A DNA stretch of 64,000 nucleotides from Platanthera guangdongensis (lineage: Eukaryota; Streptophyta; Magnoliopsida; Asparagales; Orchidaceae). Under the pieces are notes generated by a model. The model worked only from the letters and a program-made list of their open reading frames with translations, ran no database searches and was not told the origin of the DNA. The position numbers were made by a program, and so were the translations under genes. The stretch is from contig CM077162.1 in assembly GCA_039583875.1 (NCBI GenBank), positions 66,089,259 to 66,153,258 on the forward strand. The letters run 5' to 3'. Below are positions 19,062 to 30,951 of this stretch, in pieces. The stretch's first letter is position 1. The number at the start of each line of letters is the position of its first letter.

Positions 19062-21890
19062 CTAAGGCAGCTCAGGCTCCTTGATAACCATGCCCTTTCC
19101 AGTTTGTATCTTTGCTTGAACTGGGGCTTCATTGTCATCAGCAGCAGCAGGCTTCTTCCCTTTAAGATCTTTCTTTTTCTGCTCTTCAGCCTTGATCTTC
19201 TGCCTTTCAAAATAATGATAAGGCTTTGGGAAGTAGTTGTTAGGCTCCTGTGCAGTAGGAGGTAGTTTTCCCATCTTAGCCTTTATTCTATATTGAACAA
19301 TAGCCTCTTGCCTGTTCTCATGTTTCCTCCACTCTTGTTCTGAGTACCATTTGCCTCTATCCAGAATATTATCTTTAGCAGCCTTCCAAGCAGTCAAAAT
19401 GATATTCCTGGAGGTGGGGCTCCATTGTTCAAAATCAGGCCTTAGTTCAGCTTGCTCTCTGAATCTTTTCTTAGACAATTGAGTCTCTTGTTCTTTTAGC
19501 AAAGCCTCTTGTTCTTTCAGTATTGCCTCTGGCACAGGCTGAACAACTTTCTCTATGATGACATTCTGATTTTCTTCAGGAGGACTATACATTGACTGTA
19601 TATCTTGATGTATCATATCAAAGTCTGGTGGAGGGTATATCACTTGAGCTACTTCAGGTTGCTCTCCTCCAAGGTATGCAGGATGAATTCCAGACTCTGC
19701 AACATTGTCATCATCACATAAGGGTGGATATCCAAGGGTGGCTCTGATGGAATTTGAAATCCACTTTGCATGATCAGAGCCTGACTTGACTAATACCCTC
19801 TCCCCCTTTATGACTTCTCTCTCAATGTGATCCCTCAGATCATCTTTCTGGAACCTTATCTGTGCATTCAGATAGTTTACTCCATCCTTATAGAAAGGTT
19901 TCAATCATTGAAGCTTGTCAGTAATTGCCTTTTGAGAGTCTTCAATAGCAGTCTTAACAGTAGTTAGGCTCTCCTGCAATTGTTTGTCAAATTCTTCTTT
20001 GGCAGTGGCACATGTTGTAGTCTGACCAGTAGCTATATTCTTCATTTCAGTTATAATAGCATTATGTGAAGCAGTCAAATTATCATTCATTCTTATCTGG
20101 TTTTCTAGGACAAAGCCTTTCTTCACTTCTAGCTCATCAAGTTTTGTCTTTATTTTCTCTTGATGTGTGGCCAGATAGACTAATGCATTGCCTCCCTTAT
20201 GGAAGCAGTCAGTCATTTCTTTCTTGTTCAGATTCAGTTTAAATCTGATTGACTTGATGTCTTGGGCCAGATCAAATTGTAGAGATTTATTCCCTTCATC
20301 CACATACTTTTCTAGAGCTTGCCTTTGCTCATCCAGCTTAATTTGTAAAGCCACCATCAGTGAACTGTAATCAGTAGATGGGGCAGGCTGTGGAGCAACT
20401 GTCTGTAGGGCTTTCTTATAGTTCTGGCTTCTTCTTTTGAAGACCTGGAACTTCCTCTTCTTTGCTCTAACAGTCTCTTCATCCTCTGAAGCAGATGTGC
20501 TAGCAATATCCACTCTTTCTTTAGGACTAGGAGGTAACTCCTTATCAGTCCTCTATGGTTCCTCAGCATCCTTTGGCTTTTCAGTCTCTTTTCTTGTAGT
20601 TTCTTCTACAATCTCCACTTGCTCCCCCTCAATATTGATCTTCTCCCCCTCAGCAGCAGCTTGCTCTTTCTCAAAATCAGTTTGTAGAAGATCAGGGAAC
20701 AGTTCTTCTAATGTAAATTCCTGTTGAGTATGGGCTGGTGAATCTCTTATCTCATCAACCACTTGATCAACAATAGATGTGTCCTCCATGACAACATCTT
20801 GGGGTTGAGGGAGTATCTGAGTTTGCTGATGAACATTAGGTAATGAATCAGACAAAACTTCATCCTCTATAGAGTAATCTAATTGATTAATGTCAGTTAT
20901 TACCTCAAGTATGGTTTGAGTAGCTTGTTCACACTCTAGTGGAGTTGGCTCTTCCACAATTAGAGGCTCCCCCTGGGGTGGATCCAGGTGAACTGGGCTA
21001 GCTGAGGGTAGCTCCCCCTGCCTCTGATCTTCTTCTTGTCTTGCTGGAGACTTTCCAGCATTCCTTCCCTCTTCATCAGAACTAAATTCTACATGTTCTT
21101 CTGAGCTACTTGATGATTCAGGAGCCACTATGGCTTTCTTCTTATTCTTCCTCTGAGATGTGTCCTTTTCTGGAGTTGGCAGCTCCTTGGTCAGTACTCT
21201 ATCCCATCTAGAGAAGATTCTCAAATCCATTCTCCTCATGTGGTTAATCTTAGATCCAGCTGCTTGATTCATCACCTCTGAAATACTTCCAGCTAGATAT
21301 AAACTCAGAATTCTGCCCAGATTGGGCTTCTTCATACTCTCTTTTATCTTTTCAAACACAACTACAAACCAATCAGTATCTAGTTTGAAGATAATCCTTG
21401 TCATTAGACTGAACATGTGAGCTGAAATTCTGTCATGCCCACCAGGCTTGCTCAGTATGACTTTGCCCACAATCTCAGATAGAAACTTGCCTTGCATATT
21501 CATTCCCTTTCTATTGAACACATATTCTATCTTCAGGTTTGAGTCCAAACTACACCATGTCAATGCTTCTCTAGTCTTAGAAGCAGAAACATCTTCTTCT
21601 TCCTTAGTTCTTGGTATTTGAAGTACCTTTCTTAAACTTTTAGGAGAGACCTTCACCTTTTCCCCGTGAACTCTTGACTTAATCTTTAGTCCTGATTCAT
21701 CTAGTGTTGCTGCATTTAGAAACTCCAGGACCTCCTTCTTCCAGATCTTAATCGGTTCTGAAACAAGAAATTCTAACCCAGTCTCTGCTATTAGGGTTAC
21801 CACTCCTTTGATTTCAGGATCCGCCTCATCAAAAGCGTGTCACACGAGTTCATATCCTTCGTTAATGTTCTCTTCTAGCTTGGGCTCCAT
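19062..21890 (-). pseudogene. SIRE-C extra ORF (aORF), ~940 codons with three stops
   Basis: One frame runs from ATG 21890-21888 ('MEPKLEENINEGYELV') to 19062. It is interrupted by in-frame stops near 21840, at 20555-20553 (TAG) and at 19907-19905 (TGA). Residues ~1-230 are globular, with 'EPIKIWKKEVLEFLN', 'GEKVKVSPKSLRKVLQIPRT' and 'KINHMRRMDLRIFSRW'; the wording resembles the 'putative plant transposon protein' domain, which I could not verify. Next is an acidic Ser/Pro/Glu linker, then coiled-coil-like helices ('QRQALEKYVDEGNKSLQFDL'), then a conserved tail ('DLRDHIEREVIKGERVLVKS') shared with SIRE-B. No clear membrane segment or signal peptide is visible, so an envelope role is not supported. 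Function unknown. The lineage commonly has an ORF at this site. Confidence 0.8.
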
Positions 21891-22398
21891 TAGGGTTTGA
21901 AGAAATTCGAATTTAGAGAAGAGAGGTGTCGACACACAAGTTTGGTCTCAAAACTTTGGTGAGCGTGTCGACAAACAATGGCGAAAACCTATTTATACCT
22001 TTCTAGAATCGAAGATGAAAGGGCGCGTCAAAATACTTAAATTGTGTCGACACTGTTGAAAAGTGTCGACACTTACTCATAATGTCTCGACAACTATGTG
22101 TCGGCATAAGTATAGTCGACAGAATATATGTGTCGACACTTGTTTATGTGTCGACACCACTTAGCTCGATACTTAGTCGAGACTTTACTCGACGAATTAT
22201 GTGTAAATACTAAGTGTCGACAACACCCTGGATGTGTCGACACCTACTTTTCATGTGTCGACACTAATTCTCTTAAGTGTCGACACTGACTGTCTAGATG
22301 TGTCGACACCATTTCTCTGAAATGTCGACACCACTTTTCTGTGTCGACATAGACAACTCTGTGTGTCGACACCATTTTACTTAGCCAATTTTGAAAAC
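21891..22398 (-). promoter_or_regulatory. Spacer between pol and aORF with GTGTCGACAC dyads
   Basis: About 14 exact TGTCGACA copies lie between the pol stop and the start of the extra ORF, the same palindrome that fills the LTR. No other internal region of SIRE-C has it. SIRE-B has a related set in the same place (39140-39560). A second promoter for the extra ORF is inferred only. A TATA-like 'tataaatag' on the - strand near 21993 (+ strand ctatttata) lies between the cluster and the ORF start, in the right direction. Confidence 0.65.
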
Positions 22399-25300
22399 TT
22401 ATTCTAAGTTTATCATCCCTAATTCAATTTTAAATTTATTGAATTTGGTTTCATCTAAGAGCTTAGTATACATGTCAGCTAGCTGATTATTTGTATTAAT
22501 ATACTCTAGTGAAATATCTCCTTTTTCCACATGTTCTCTCAAAAAATGGTATTTTATTTCTATGTGCTTAGTCCTACTATGGGAGACAGGATTTTTTGCA
22601 ATAGAAATGGCACTAGTAGAATCACAAAATAGAGGTGTTCTACTTACTTGAATATCATAATCTTCTAATTGATGTTGTATCCATAGAAGTTGAGCACAGC
22701 AACTTCCTGTAGCAACATACTCTGATTCTGCTGTGGAGATAACCACACTTGTTTGTTTCTTTCTACTCCATGATATAAGCCTTCCACCTAGAAACTGATA
22801 GGTACCTGTTGTACTCTTCCTATCTTCCTTGCAGCCTGCAAAATATGCATCTGAATAACCTGTCAGTACAAAGTCTCCATTCCTAGGGTACCAAAGGCCC
22901 AGATAAGGTGTTCCCTTTAGATATCTCAAAATTCTTTTGACTGTTGCCAAATGAGATTCTTTAGGGCAAGCTTGGTACCTAACACATACACATGTAGCAT
23001 GCATGATATCTGGTCTACTAGCAGTCAAATACAATAGGGAGCCAACAATCCCTCTATATAAAGTCTCATATACAGGTTTCCCTGCATCATCTTTGCTTAG
23101 AGACATGCTTGACCCCATAGGAGTTTTCATGGTACTAGATGATTCCATACCATACTTCCTTATCAACTCTAGGGTGAACTTAGACTGGCATATGGATAAA
23201 CCATCCTCAATCTGTCTAACTTGGAGACCCAAGAAGAACTTAAGTTCCCCCATACTACTCATTTCAAATTGTCCTTGCATTTGTTTTGCAAACTTTCTGC
23301 AAAGAATACTTTCTGTAGACCCAAATATGATGTCATCTACATATATTTGGACTAAGATGGTCTTGCCTCTGGATTCCCTAAGGAATAGAGTCTTGTCTAT
23401 TTTCCCCCTTGTGAATTTATTCTCAATGAGGAAAACTAGACAGGGTTTCATACCAAGCCCTAGGGGCTTGTTTTAACCCATACAAAGCCTTCCTAAGTCT
23501 ATAAACATAATTAGGTTTGATAGAATCAACAAAACCTGATGGTTGTTCTACATAGACTTCTTCCTTCAGATTTCCATTCAGAAAAGCTGACTTAACATCC
23601 ATTTGGTATACTTTAAACCCTTGATAGGTTGCATAGGCAAGAAACATTCTTATGGCCTCCAGTCTGGCTACTGGAGCAAAGGTTTGATCAAAGTCAATAC
23701 CTTCTTCCTGCCTATATCCCTTAGCAACCAGTCTAGCTTTGTTCTTCACAATAACTCCATGTTCATCCATCTTGTTCCTAAAGATCCACTTAGTTCCTAT
23801 TATGTTGTGGCCCTTTGGTTTAGGAACAAGCTCCCAGACCTTGCATCTCTTGAACTGGTTCAGCTCCTCTTGCATTGCCTCAATCCAATGAGGGTCTAGG
23901 ATTGCTTCTTCAAATTTCTTTGGCTCTACTTGGGATAGAAAACTGGAGTAGAGAACTAAACTTAGATTTCTTCTCCTTGTTTGTACCCCTTGACTGAGGT
24001 CTCCAATAATCTGATTGGCTGGATGATCTTTCAAATGCCTATTTGCTGGAGGCATCCTGTCTTCAGGTTGTACACCTTCAGCTTCTTCATTTAGCTGCTC
24101 CTCTTGGTCTTCTTCAGCAACAAGAGTATCGTGTACTCCCCCTGGACAGCAGCCACCTTCTTCTACTTGCTGACTTGCAGTAGGACCTTCTTCAATAGTA
24201 AGCTTGTCCATCTTGTCAGTCACACCTGTAGAGCTGCAAATACTTCTAGACAATTCATTATTAATGAGTCTATCTTCATCAAACACTACATGTACTGACT
24301 CTTCTACAACTTGAGTAGTCAAGTTGTAGACCCTATAAGCCTTACTGTTGTTGCTGTACCCAACAAAGATCCCCTCTTGGGATTTGGTAGCAAACTTGGT
24401 TAAGTAAGACTTACCATTGTTAAGTATATAACATTTACAACCAAAGATCTTGTAATAGGATATATTTGGTTTTCTGCCTTTCACAATCTCATAGGGGGTC
24501 TTATTGTGGCTCTTGGTGATAGTAGCCCTATTAATTACATGACATGCAGTGTTTACTGCCTCAGCCCAGAAATATTCATGGAGAGATGTGTCACTTAATA
24601 GGGTTCTACCAGCATCTATCAAGGTTCTATTTTTCCTTTGAGCAATGCCATTTTGCTGAGGTGTTCTTGGTGAAGAAAATTCCTGAAAAATTTCAAATTC
24701 TTCAAACAGTTTTGTCATACTGTCAGATTGAAATTCAGTACCATGGTCACTTCTGATTTTGACCACTGTACTGTCCAATTCATTCTGAATTTGTTTAACA
24801 AAGCTGTATAAGATACTTGGAGTTTCAGATTTCTGTCTAAGGAAGAACACCCAGGAAAACCTTGAGTAGTCATCTACAACCACAAATGTGTAGACCTTCC
24901 TACCTAGGCTGTGAACTGACATAGGACCAAAGAGATCCATATGCAAGAGGTATAAGCACCTCGCAGCATCTTTGTTCTCAATGCTATTAAAGGTGGATCT
25001 AGTCTGCTTGCCCTTTTGACAAGCTGAACATATCCCATCCTTAATACACTTAACCTGAGGACCATTCCTCACTAACTCTTTACTATAGAGTTGACCAATT
25101 ATCTTATAGTTAAGATGGGCTAGCCTCTTGTGCCATTTGACACAATGAGAGACTTTCTCCTCAGCTACAAGACACACAGGAGAAATATTGTTCTCACACA
25201 TAATATCTAGACAATAGACATTTCTCTTTCTATAACCTGTCAAAATGATCTTTTGATCATTTGACCTCCTGATATGACAACCATCTTTGACAAATGAGAT

Positions 25301-25567
25301 GTTATATCCTAAATCACTCAGCTGACTTATACTAATGAGGTTGTGTTTCAAACCTTTAACATAAGCCACTTGAGTAATTGTAATAAGGTTGCTAGAAATG
25401 TTACCAAAGCCTTTGATGATTCCTTTTTCAGAACCACCAAAGGTGACTTTAGGACCATCCTTGATTGGTGTATAGTTCTTCAGCAATCCCCTAGTTCCAG
25501 TCATGTGCCTGGAACATCCACTGTCCAAGTACCATATTGGGTCATGGCCACTTGGACTCACCTGCAA
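22399..25567 (-). pseudogene. SIRE-C pol (protease, integrase, RT, RNase H), one frameshift
   Basis: 25567-23423 is a 714-residue frame. It holds protease with '[11 protein letters not shown]', the GAG-pre-integrase box ('[20 protein letters not shown]'), the integrase core with '[13 protein letters not shown]' and '[11 protein letters not shown]', and the start of RT ('[18 protein letters not shown]', '[12 protein letters not shown]'). A single-base length change near 23435-23445 moves the reading into 23451-22399. That frame has the RT box 'YVDDIIFGS' and RNase H ('STAESEYVA', 'CDSTSAISIAKNPVSHS'), ending 'ELGMINLE'. In the integrase, the position of the catalytic Glu (codon 24640-24638, '[10 protein letters not shown]') is Gln, whereas SIRE-B has Glu. 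This copy therefore looks both frameshifted and integrase-defective. Confidence 0.9.
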
Positions 25568-25578
25568 AACAGATTACT

Positions 25579-27585
25579 TTACCTTAGAACCCAATAATTC
25601 TTGGGTCCTTGGTGCAAGTTAGGCTTACTCTTAACAAAACTACCTGTAGCATTTCTAGCAGGCAGTTTGCTACTCACCTTGGCATTAGAATTATGCCAAC
25701 AGTCTATGGCAAAGTGGCCTATCTTGCCACAGCACCAACACTCAAATCTATTGTATGTTTGTTTAGGTACAACCCTGGCTGTTTTATCTTCAGCAGGCTT
25801 CTTATTGAGCACTGGGGCTTTGCCCTTTGACTTGGACTGTACAGTCCTGGCAGGTTTAGTAAACCCCAATCCAGTTTTACCCTTTTGAGAAATGAACTCA
25901 TCTATCAAAGATAGAACAGACTTTGGTTTAGAAAACCTTGCTACTATATCTCTCTCTTTCTGAAGACTAATCTCCAGATTTCTGATTTGATCATTTTTAA
26001 ATGTTATAGTCCCCGTCTGAATAATAGTAATGTGCTTCAGTCTGGCTATTTCATTTAATTTTTGATCAAACAACTTGTCAAAATCTATTGCAGCAACTTT
26101 AAGACTGGCAATCTCCTTAGCCTGACTCTTGGCCAAGGATTTGCTTTTCTTCAAAGCTTGCAACACTACTCTATATTCATCAATCAACTGATGAATGTCT
26201 CCCTCAGATTCAGATCCACTAACATCACTTGATGCCGATGTATCTGAATCTGACTCAGTACTAGAAATTGAACTAACAGAACAATTTTGTACCTGACTTG
26301 GTCCAGGCTGATCCTGGATTTTGTTTCCTTCTGATAAGGCCATCAGTCCCTGACACTGATTGTCCTCATGCTCATATATTGAGTTCATTAATTGTATGAA
26401 CTCATCTTCCTCTTCTTCAGCAAACAGTCCAATATAAGCTTCAGCTTCTGAATCTGATTCTGAAGATGACATATCAGACAGACTTTTGTCCTTCTTAGCA
26501 ACAAAGGACCTTTACTTTTTGCCCTTGATTTGAGTCTTCTTCTTATCAGTTGACTCTTTCCTCTTCTCTGGACAGTCAGTAACAACATGTCCCTGTCTGT
26601 TACAACAATAGCAAACTATCTTTGAGGAAGTAGTTTTACTTTGCCTGGACTTTCTTCTTTCATTCTTTGATGACTTCTGTGAAGTGGATGGCTTAGAACT
26701 CCACTGTTTCTTCTTAAGAAACTTCTGCAAATGTCTAGTGAAAGCTGTAAAATCTTCATCACTCTCACTGCTTTCAGAATTCTTACTTTCTGACTCATCT
26801 GTCTCAGTCTCAGCAACTTTTGGAGGTGGAGATGGAGACTTACTTTTATATTTCCTAGTGGCTTCTGTCTTGAAAGCCACAGCTCTTTCTTTGTGCTCAA
26901 CTCTGGTAGTCTTCTCTTCCTCCTTTCTTACCATTAACTGCATCTCATATGATAACAGCTTTCCAAACAATGTTGGAGGAGGAATGTCTGCTAACTTGGT
27001 TATTTCCCTTATGACACAAATCTTGGTATCCCAGTCCTTAGTCAGGGATCTCAAGAACTTATCATTCAATTCATAGTTGCTGAATTCTCTTCCATAAGAC
27101 ATCAAATCATTAATAATCCTATAGAATTTCTTATAGCACTCAGTTATGCTATCAGACCTACCTTGTCTGAAGCTTTCATACTCTTAGTTTAACAAAGACT
27201 TCCTGTCTTGTCTTACCTCTTCAGATCCTTCCATATAGACTATCAGTGTGTCCCACATTTCTTTTGATGTTTTGCAATGAATCAGATTCTGAAATGTGGC
27301 ATCATCAATTGCACTTACAATTATATTCTGGGCCCTCTTATCCATAGTGGCCAGAATTATCTCATCCTTTGTCATTTCTGAATAGTCTTTTGGAGTTCTC
27401 TGGTTTGCATCCAGAACTGATACTTTCATTGGCACATATGACCCTTCTTTAACAGTAATGTATATTCTTGGGTCTGAGGCTTCCATAAAAAGTCTAACCC
27501 TTTCTTTCCAAATGCCAAAGATCTCCTTTCTGCAGATTGGTAACTTCATGGATCCTAACTTTTTGTGATTCTCTGTTGAACCCAT
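25579..27585 (-). pseudogene. SIRE-C gag with two zinc knuckles
   Basis: Starts 'MGSTENHKKLGSMKLPI' at 27585 and reads one frame to 25579, with TAA stops at 27186-27184 and 26514-26512. It contains the copia gag capsid-like region (UBN2-type 'FQNLIHCKTSKEMWDTL'), a basic/acidic linker, a first zinc knuckle 'CYCCNRQGHVVTDC' near 26610, a long helical stretch near 26050-26200, and a second knuckle 'CWCCGKIGHFAIDC' near 25710. It ends 'NYWVLR'. The pol frame is offset from gag, and the junction also carries a stop, so how pol would be reached is unclear. Gag would assemble the particle and package RNA in the cytoplasm. Confidence 0.88.
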
Positions 27586-27660
27586 TTTCTTGATTCTTGA
27601 TTATACTGAATCTGCCAACAGGATCTTTACTCAGACTGTTATGTCATTTTTGAGTAACCT

Positions 27661-27673
27661 CCCTCTGATACCA
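27661..27673 (-). other. SIRE-C primer-binding site
   Basis: The - strand reads TGGTATCAGAGGG two bases inside the 5' LTR, the initiator-methionine tRNA primer site. The leader to the gag start (27586-27660) shows nothing else. Confidence 0.9.
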
Positions 27674-27675
27674 CT

Positions 27676-29598
27676 TGAAAGAACTAGTTCCTAAACACCT
27701 AGAGGGGGGGGGGTGAATAGGTGCACTTAATCTTTTTAAACTTTGATGGCAGATACACAGAATTATATGCAATTCTTCACAGCAATACAGTACATACACC
27801 ACAACAATCACAGAATAAAGCACACACAGAGAACACACAGATTTTATAGTGGTTCCCCAAGGTCTGGGTACATCCACTTTCCCCCTTCGCCTATCTAGTA
27901 GTGTACTAGATTCGGCCAAACTTCTCCACTACTCCTCAGATCCTCAGATCTTACAGCTCAGAACCCCAAACAGGTTCCTATAACTCAGAGTGATCCCACT
28001 ACTACAACTCAGGCACACAGCCCTACCACTCAGTCTTCACAAAGACCTACACTCAGCCTTCAACAAGGCCTACACTCAGCCCTCAACAAGGCCTACACTC
28101 AGAGAAATGAATCTCCTACACTCAGGCACACAGACCCAACCACTCAGCCTTTATAATTTCAGGCTTACAACTCAGATCCCTTAGGATCCTACAAGAAATT
28201 AAAATTACAAAGTATATAACCACAACTCAGAATGAGAGAGAAGAGTTGACTGGTTTCTTGATGAGTTCTTGGAAGAACTTTGCTGAGATCAAACTCCCTT
28301 GGCTTTCTTCAAAGCTTCTTGAATTAGAACACAGTAGGGTTGAAACTCTATGCAGATGATCTTCAATCACTGCTGACTTAAGGATCAGATCTCAATCTGA
28401 AACTTTCTTCACAACCTGGTTCAACAGCTGTCTGCTTAGAAGGAGCTCTCTCTCTCCAACTTCTTAGTTCTTCACTTGAAGGTCTTCTTCTTTTAGTGTT
28501 GTTAGATCTTCAATGATAGCTTCACTCGATCTGTCGATTTCAACCTTCTGTTGAAGGAGTTAGCCTTTATATAGGCTTTCTTCATGGTGACCGGCTGAAC
28601 CGGTTTCTAATAACTTTCTCACAGCTCTGACAGTTGCAGTAGACCGGCTGGAATGGCAACTGTCAAGTCATCCAGTCACTTCTTGAATTTTCTGTAACTG
28701 TCTGAAAGTGTCGAGACAGTCAGTCTTTAAGTGTCGACACTGATAGACTAAGTGTAGACACAAGTAGACTAAGTGTCGACACTAGCATTGTTGGTGTCGA
28801 CACAACTCCTTGTGTTGTTGTATCTGTATCTCGACACAGCTTCTTCTGAATGTGTCGACACTGATTCTGTGTGTCGACACAAGCCTTCTGTTGAATGTGT
28901 CGACACTGATTGAAGGTGTCGACACAAGTACTTCTTCAATACTTTATCTGATTTCTGTTGAATGTCGACACAACTCCTTTGTGTTGACATTAGCCTTCTT
29001 GTGTTGAACTTTATTGAGTGTCGACACATCTCCTTTGTGTCGACACATGCTTCATGTCTTAAAACTTTGCTGAGTGTCGACACAGCTCCTAGTGTCGACA
29101 CATTCTTCGTGTGTTGAGACTTTTGCTGAGTGTCGACACAGCCTCCTAGTGTCGACACTTGTACTTGAACTTTGTTGATGTTTGTTGAGTGTCGACACAG
29201 CCTCCTAGTGTCGACACCATTAATGTCGACAAAGTTCCTCTGGGTGTCGACACTGCTTCTAAGTGTCGACACTGATTCTTTAGACATTTCTTCATTGTGT
29301 GTCGACACTGCCTGTATGTGTCGACACTTTCCTTCTGGTGTCGACTCTGCCTTCCTGGTGTCGACACAATTACTCAAAGTGTCGACACAGCTTCTCTGGG
29401 TGTCGACACAAGTCTTCTTAAGTGTCGACACTTTTCTTCTAGGTGTCGACACATGGACTTAGAAACTTTTAAGCTTTCCCTGCAATTACTTAACCTGCAC
29501 ACATCAACTCAAAAACACATCAAATACACCATGATGTATATCATTGAGTAGGGTGAGGCTTCTTCAAATCTGGTACATTTAATCCAATGTACCCAACA
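27676..29598 (-). repeat. SIRE-C 5' LTR
   Basis: 1923 bp, TG...CA ends, nearly identical to the 3' LTR apart from scattered substitutions and small indels (for example the G run at 27705). It would carry the promoter. It joins the Tekay gag at 29599. Confidence 0.93.
28710..29455. repeat. GTGTCGACAC palindrome cluster in the SIRE-C 5' LTR
   Basis: The second copy of the cluster described for the 3' LTR. Some degenerate members of one LTR are exact in the other (for example near 18182/28990 and 18228/29038), so the ancestral array was richer than either copy. Confidence 0.9.
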
Positions 29599-30448
29599 GA
29601 CTGGAACCCCATGCCAAGCCGAAGATTGGCTCCCTCGGCTGAAGAGAGTCTTGACGGCTACGAAAATGGAGGAGTGGCAGAAGTCCACCATAGCCACATT
29701 CCTGTTGGATGGTGAGGCGAGATTATGGTGGGAAGAGTTGGAGATGCATCACTTGGTTGGAAGGCAACTCACTGATGTCTCGATGGAGGAATTATCAAGG
29801 TTATTCTTGGCAAGATAGCTCCCCTCGGCACAGAGGATCGCTTTGGAGAATCAGTTTCAGAGACTGATGCAGGGAGATAGTAGTGTGGATGAGTACCTCC
29901 ACAAGTTTACGCGGTTGGGTCGTTATGCTAGCTCTACGCTTGCTAATGAGGAGCGTAAGACCAACCAATTTTACAAGGGTCTGCGTGATGATCTAAGTCT
30001 ACTACTATCTGGGCCTATGACGCAGGTTTTCCTAACCATGGTCCATACGGCTCGATCGTTGGAGAAAGATCTGAAGAGAGTCCAAGAGAAGAAGGAATCT
30101 AGTGCGAAGAAGACGGAGTTCAAGGCGTCGACCTCCTCAAAGTCTGGGTTCCGTAAGTGGAATAAGAAGGCTAGGACTTCAGGTCCTGCCCCTTCTTCTG
30201 GTGCATCTGTAGCAACTACAGGACGAACCCCGGGCACATGTTATAAGTGTGGGAAGCCGGAACACTTTGCCCAAGATTGTTGGACAGGACGTCCGAAGTC
30301 CGAGAAGAAATATGGAGCAACTTATGAAGAGAAGGGCAAGGCGTTGGAGTCAACCGCCTCACATTATGCCCCAGCCCAGCCTAGAGTGTACAACCATGGC
30401 CATCAAGAGGCCATGAAGCAGGCTGACGTGGTGACAAGTATGCTTTAA
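29599..30448 (+). pseudogene. Tekay gag, 3' part
   Basis: Continues gag after SIRE-C: 'AEDWLPRLKRVLTATKMEEW' and 'GEARLWWEELEMHHLVG'. After a stop near 29816, the open piece 29843-30448 ('NQFQRLMQGDSSVDEYLHKF', 'ERKTNQFYKGLRDDL') follows. The zinc knuckle 'CYKCGKPEHFAQDC' (CX2CX4HX4C) is near 30240. These are the capsid and RNA-binding parts of a chromovirus gag. Confidence 0.85.
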
Positions 30449-30489
30449 TTTATAGCAGTTTAGCTTTAAATACTTGTTGTAGTATGCGT

Positions 30490-30936
30490 GTTAGCTTATG
30501 ATTGGTTATTCTAGGCTTTATATCAATCCTTGATTTTCCAACTAGAGCACTGTTTGATATGGGACCTTCGCATTCCTTTTTGTCTGAAGAGTTTGTTTCG
30601 CACACCGGAGTACCTTCTTTGATGGCATGGGACAAATTGGATGTGTTGCTGCCTAATGGGTGCTCTATGCGTGCGGATAGAGTTTTTTTTGTGAAGGTAG
30701 GGATTGGGAGTCACGATTATGACTTGCAAGCATCGTTACTATCGATAGTGGAGTTCGATGTGATCTTTGGCATGGACTGGCTATCGGAGCAGCATGCATT
30801 CATTGATTGCAACCGTAAGATGGTCAGATTGCGACTGGAGATAGATCGTGAGATGACGTTCTCAGGCTTAAAGGGGTCAAGCAAGACTTTGATGTCTGCT
30901 CTCCAGGTGGTTAAGGCAGTTCGTAGTGGTGCATAG
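30490..30936 (+). pseudogene. Tekay protease, active site changed
   Basis: An aspartic-protease domain: 'PTRALFDMGPSHSFLSEEFV' near 30538-30597, 'LLSIVEFDVIFGMDWLSEQH' near 30738-30797. The catalytic box expected as D-S/T-G is DMG, so the copy cannot be assumed active. The change fits one C-to-T step at a CpG. It is separated from RT by a TAG near 30935. Confidence 0.8.
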
Positions 30937-30951
30937 CTATTTTTCACTTTA

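Larger units (their letters stand above)
16861..29598 (-). mobile_element. SIRE-C: nearly complete - strand Ty1/copia (SIRE/Maximus-type) element
   Basis: 12,738 bp with LTRs at 27676-29598 (5') and 16861-18786 (3'), an initiator-methionine tRNA primer site, gag, pol, a dyad-rich spacer, an extra ORF and a polypurine tract. LTR ends are TG...CA, and flanking 5-mers GACTA and GACTG look like a target duplication with one change. The LTR pair is nearly identical (1923 and 1926 bp), so insertion was recent relative to its neighbours. It lies inside Tekay gag. The frames are broken at only a few places: stops in gag and the extra ORF and one single-base shift in pol. Confidence 0.93.
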
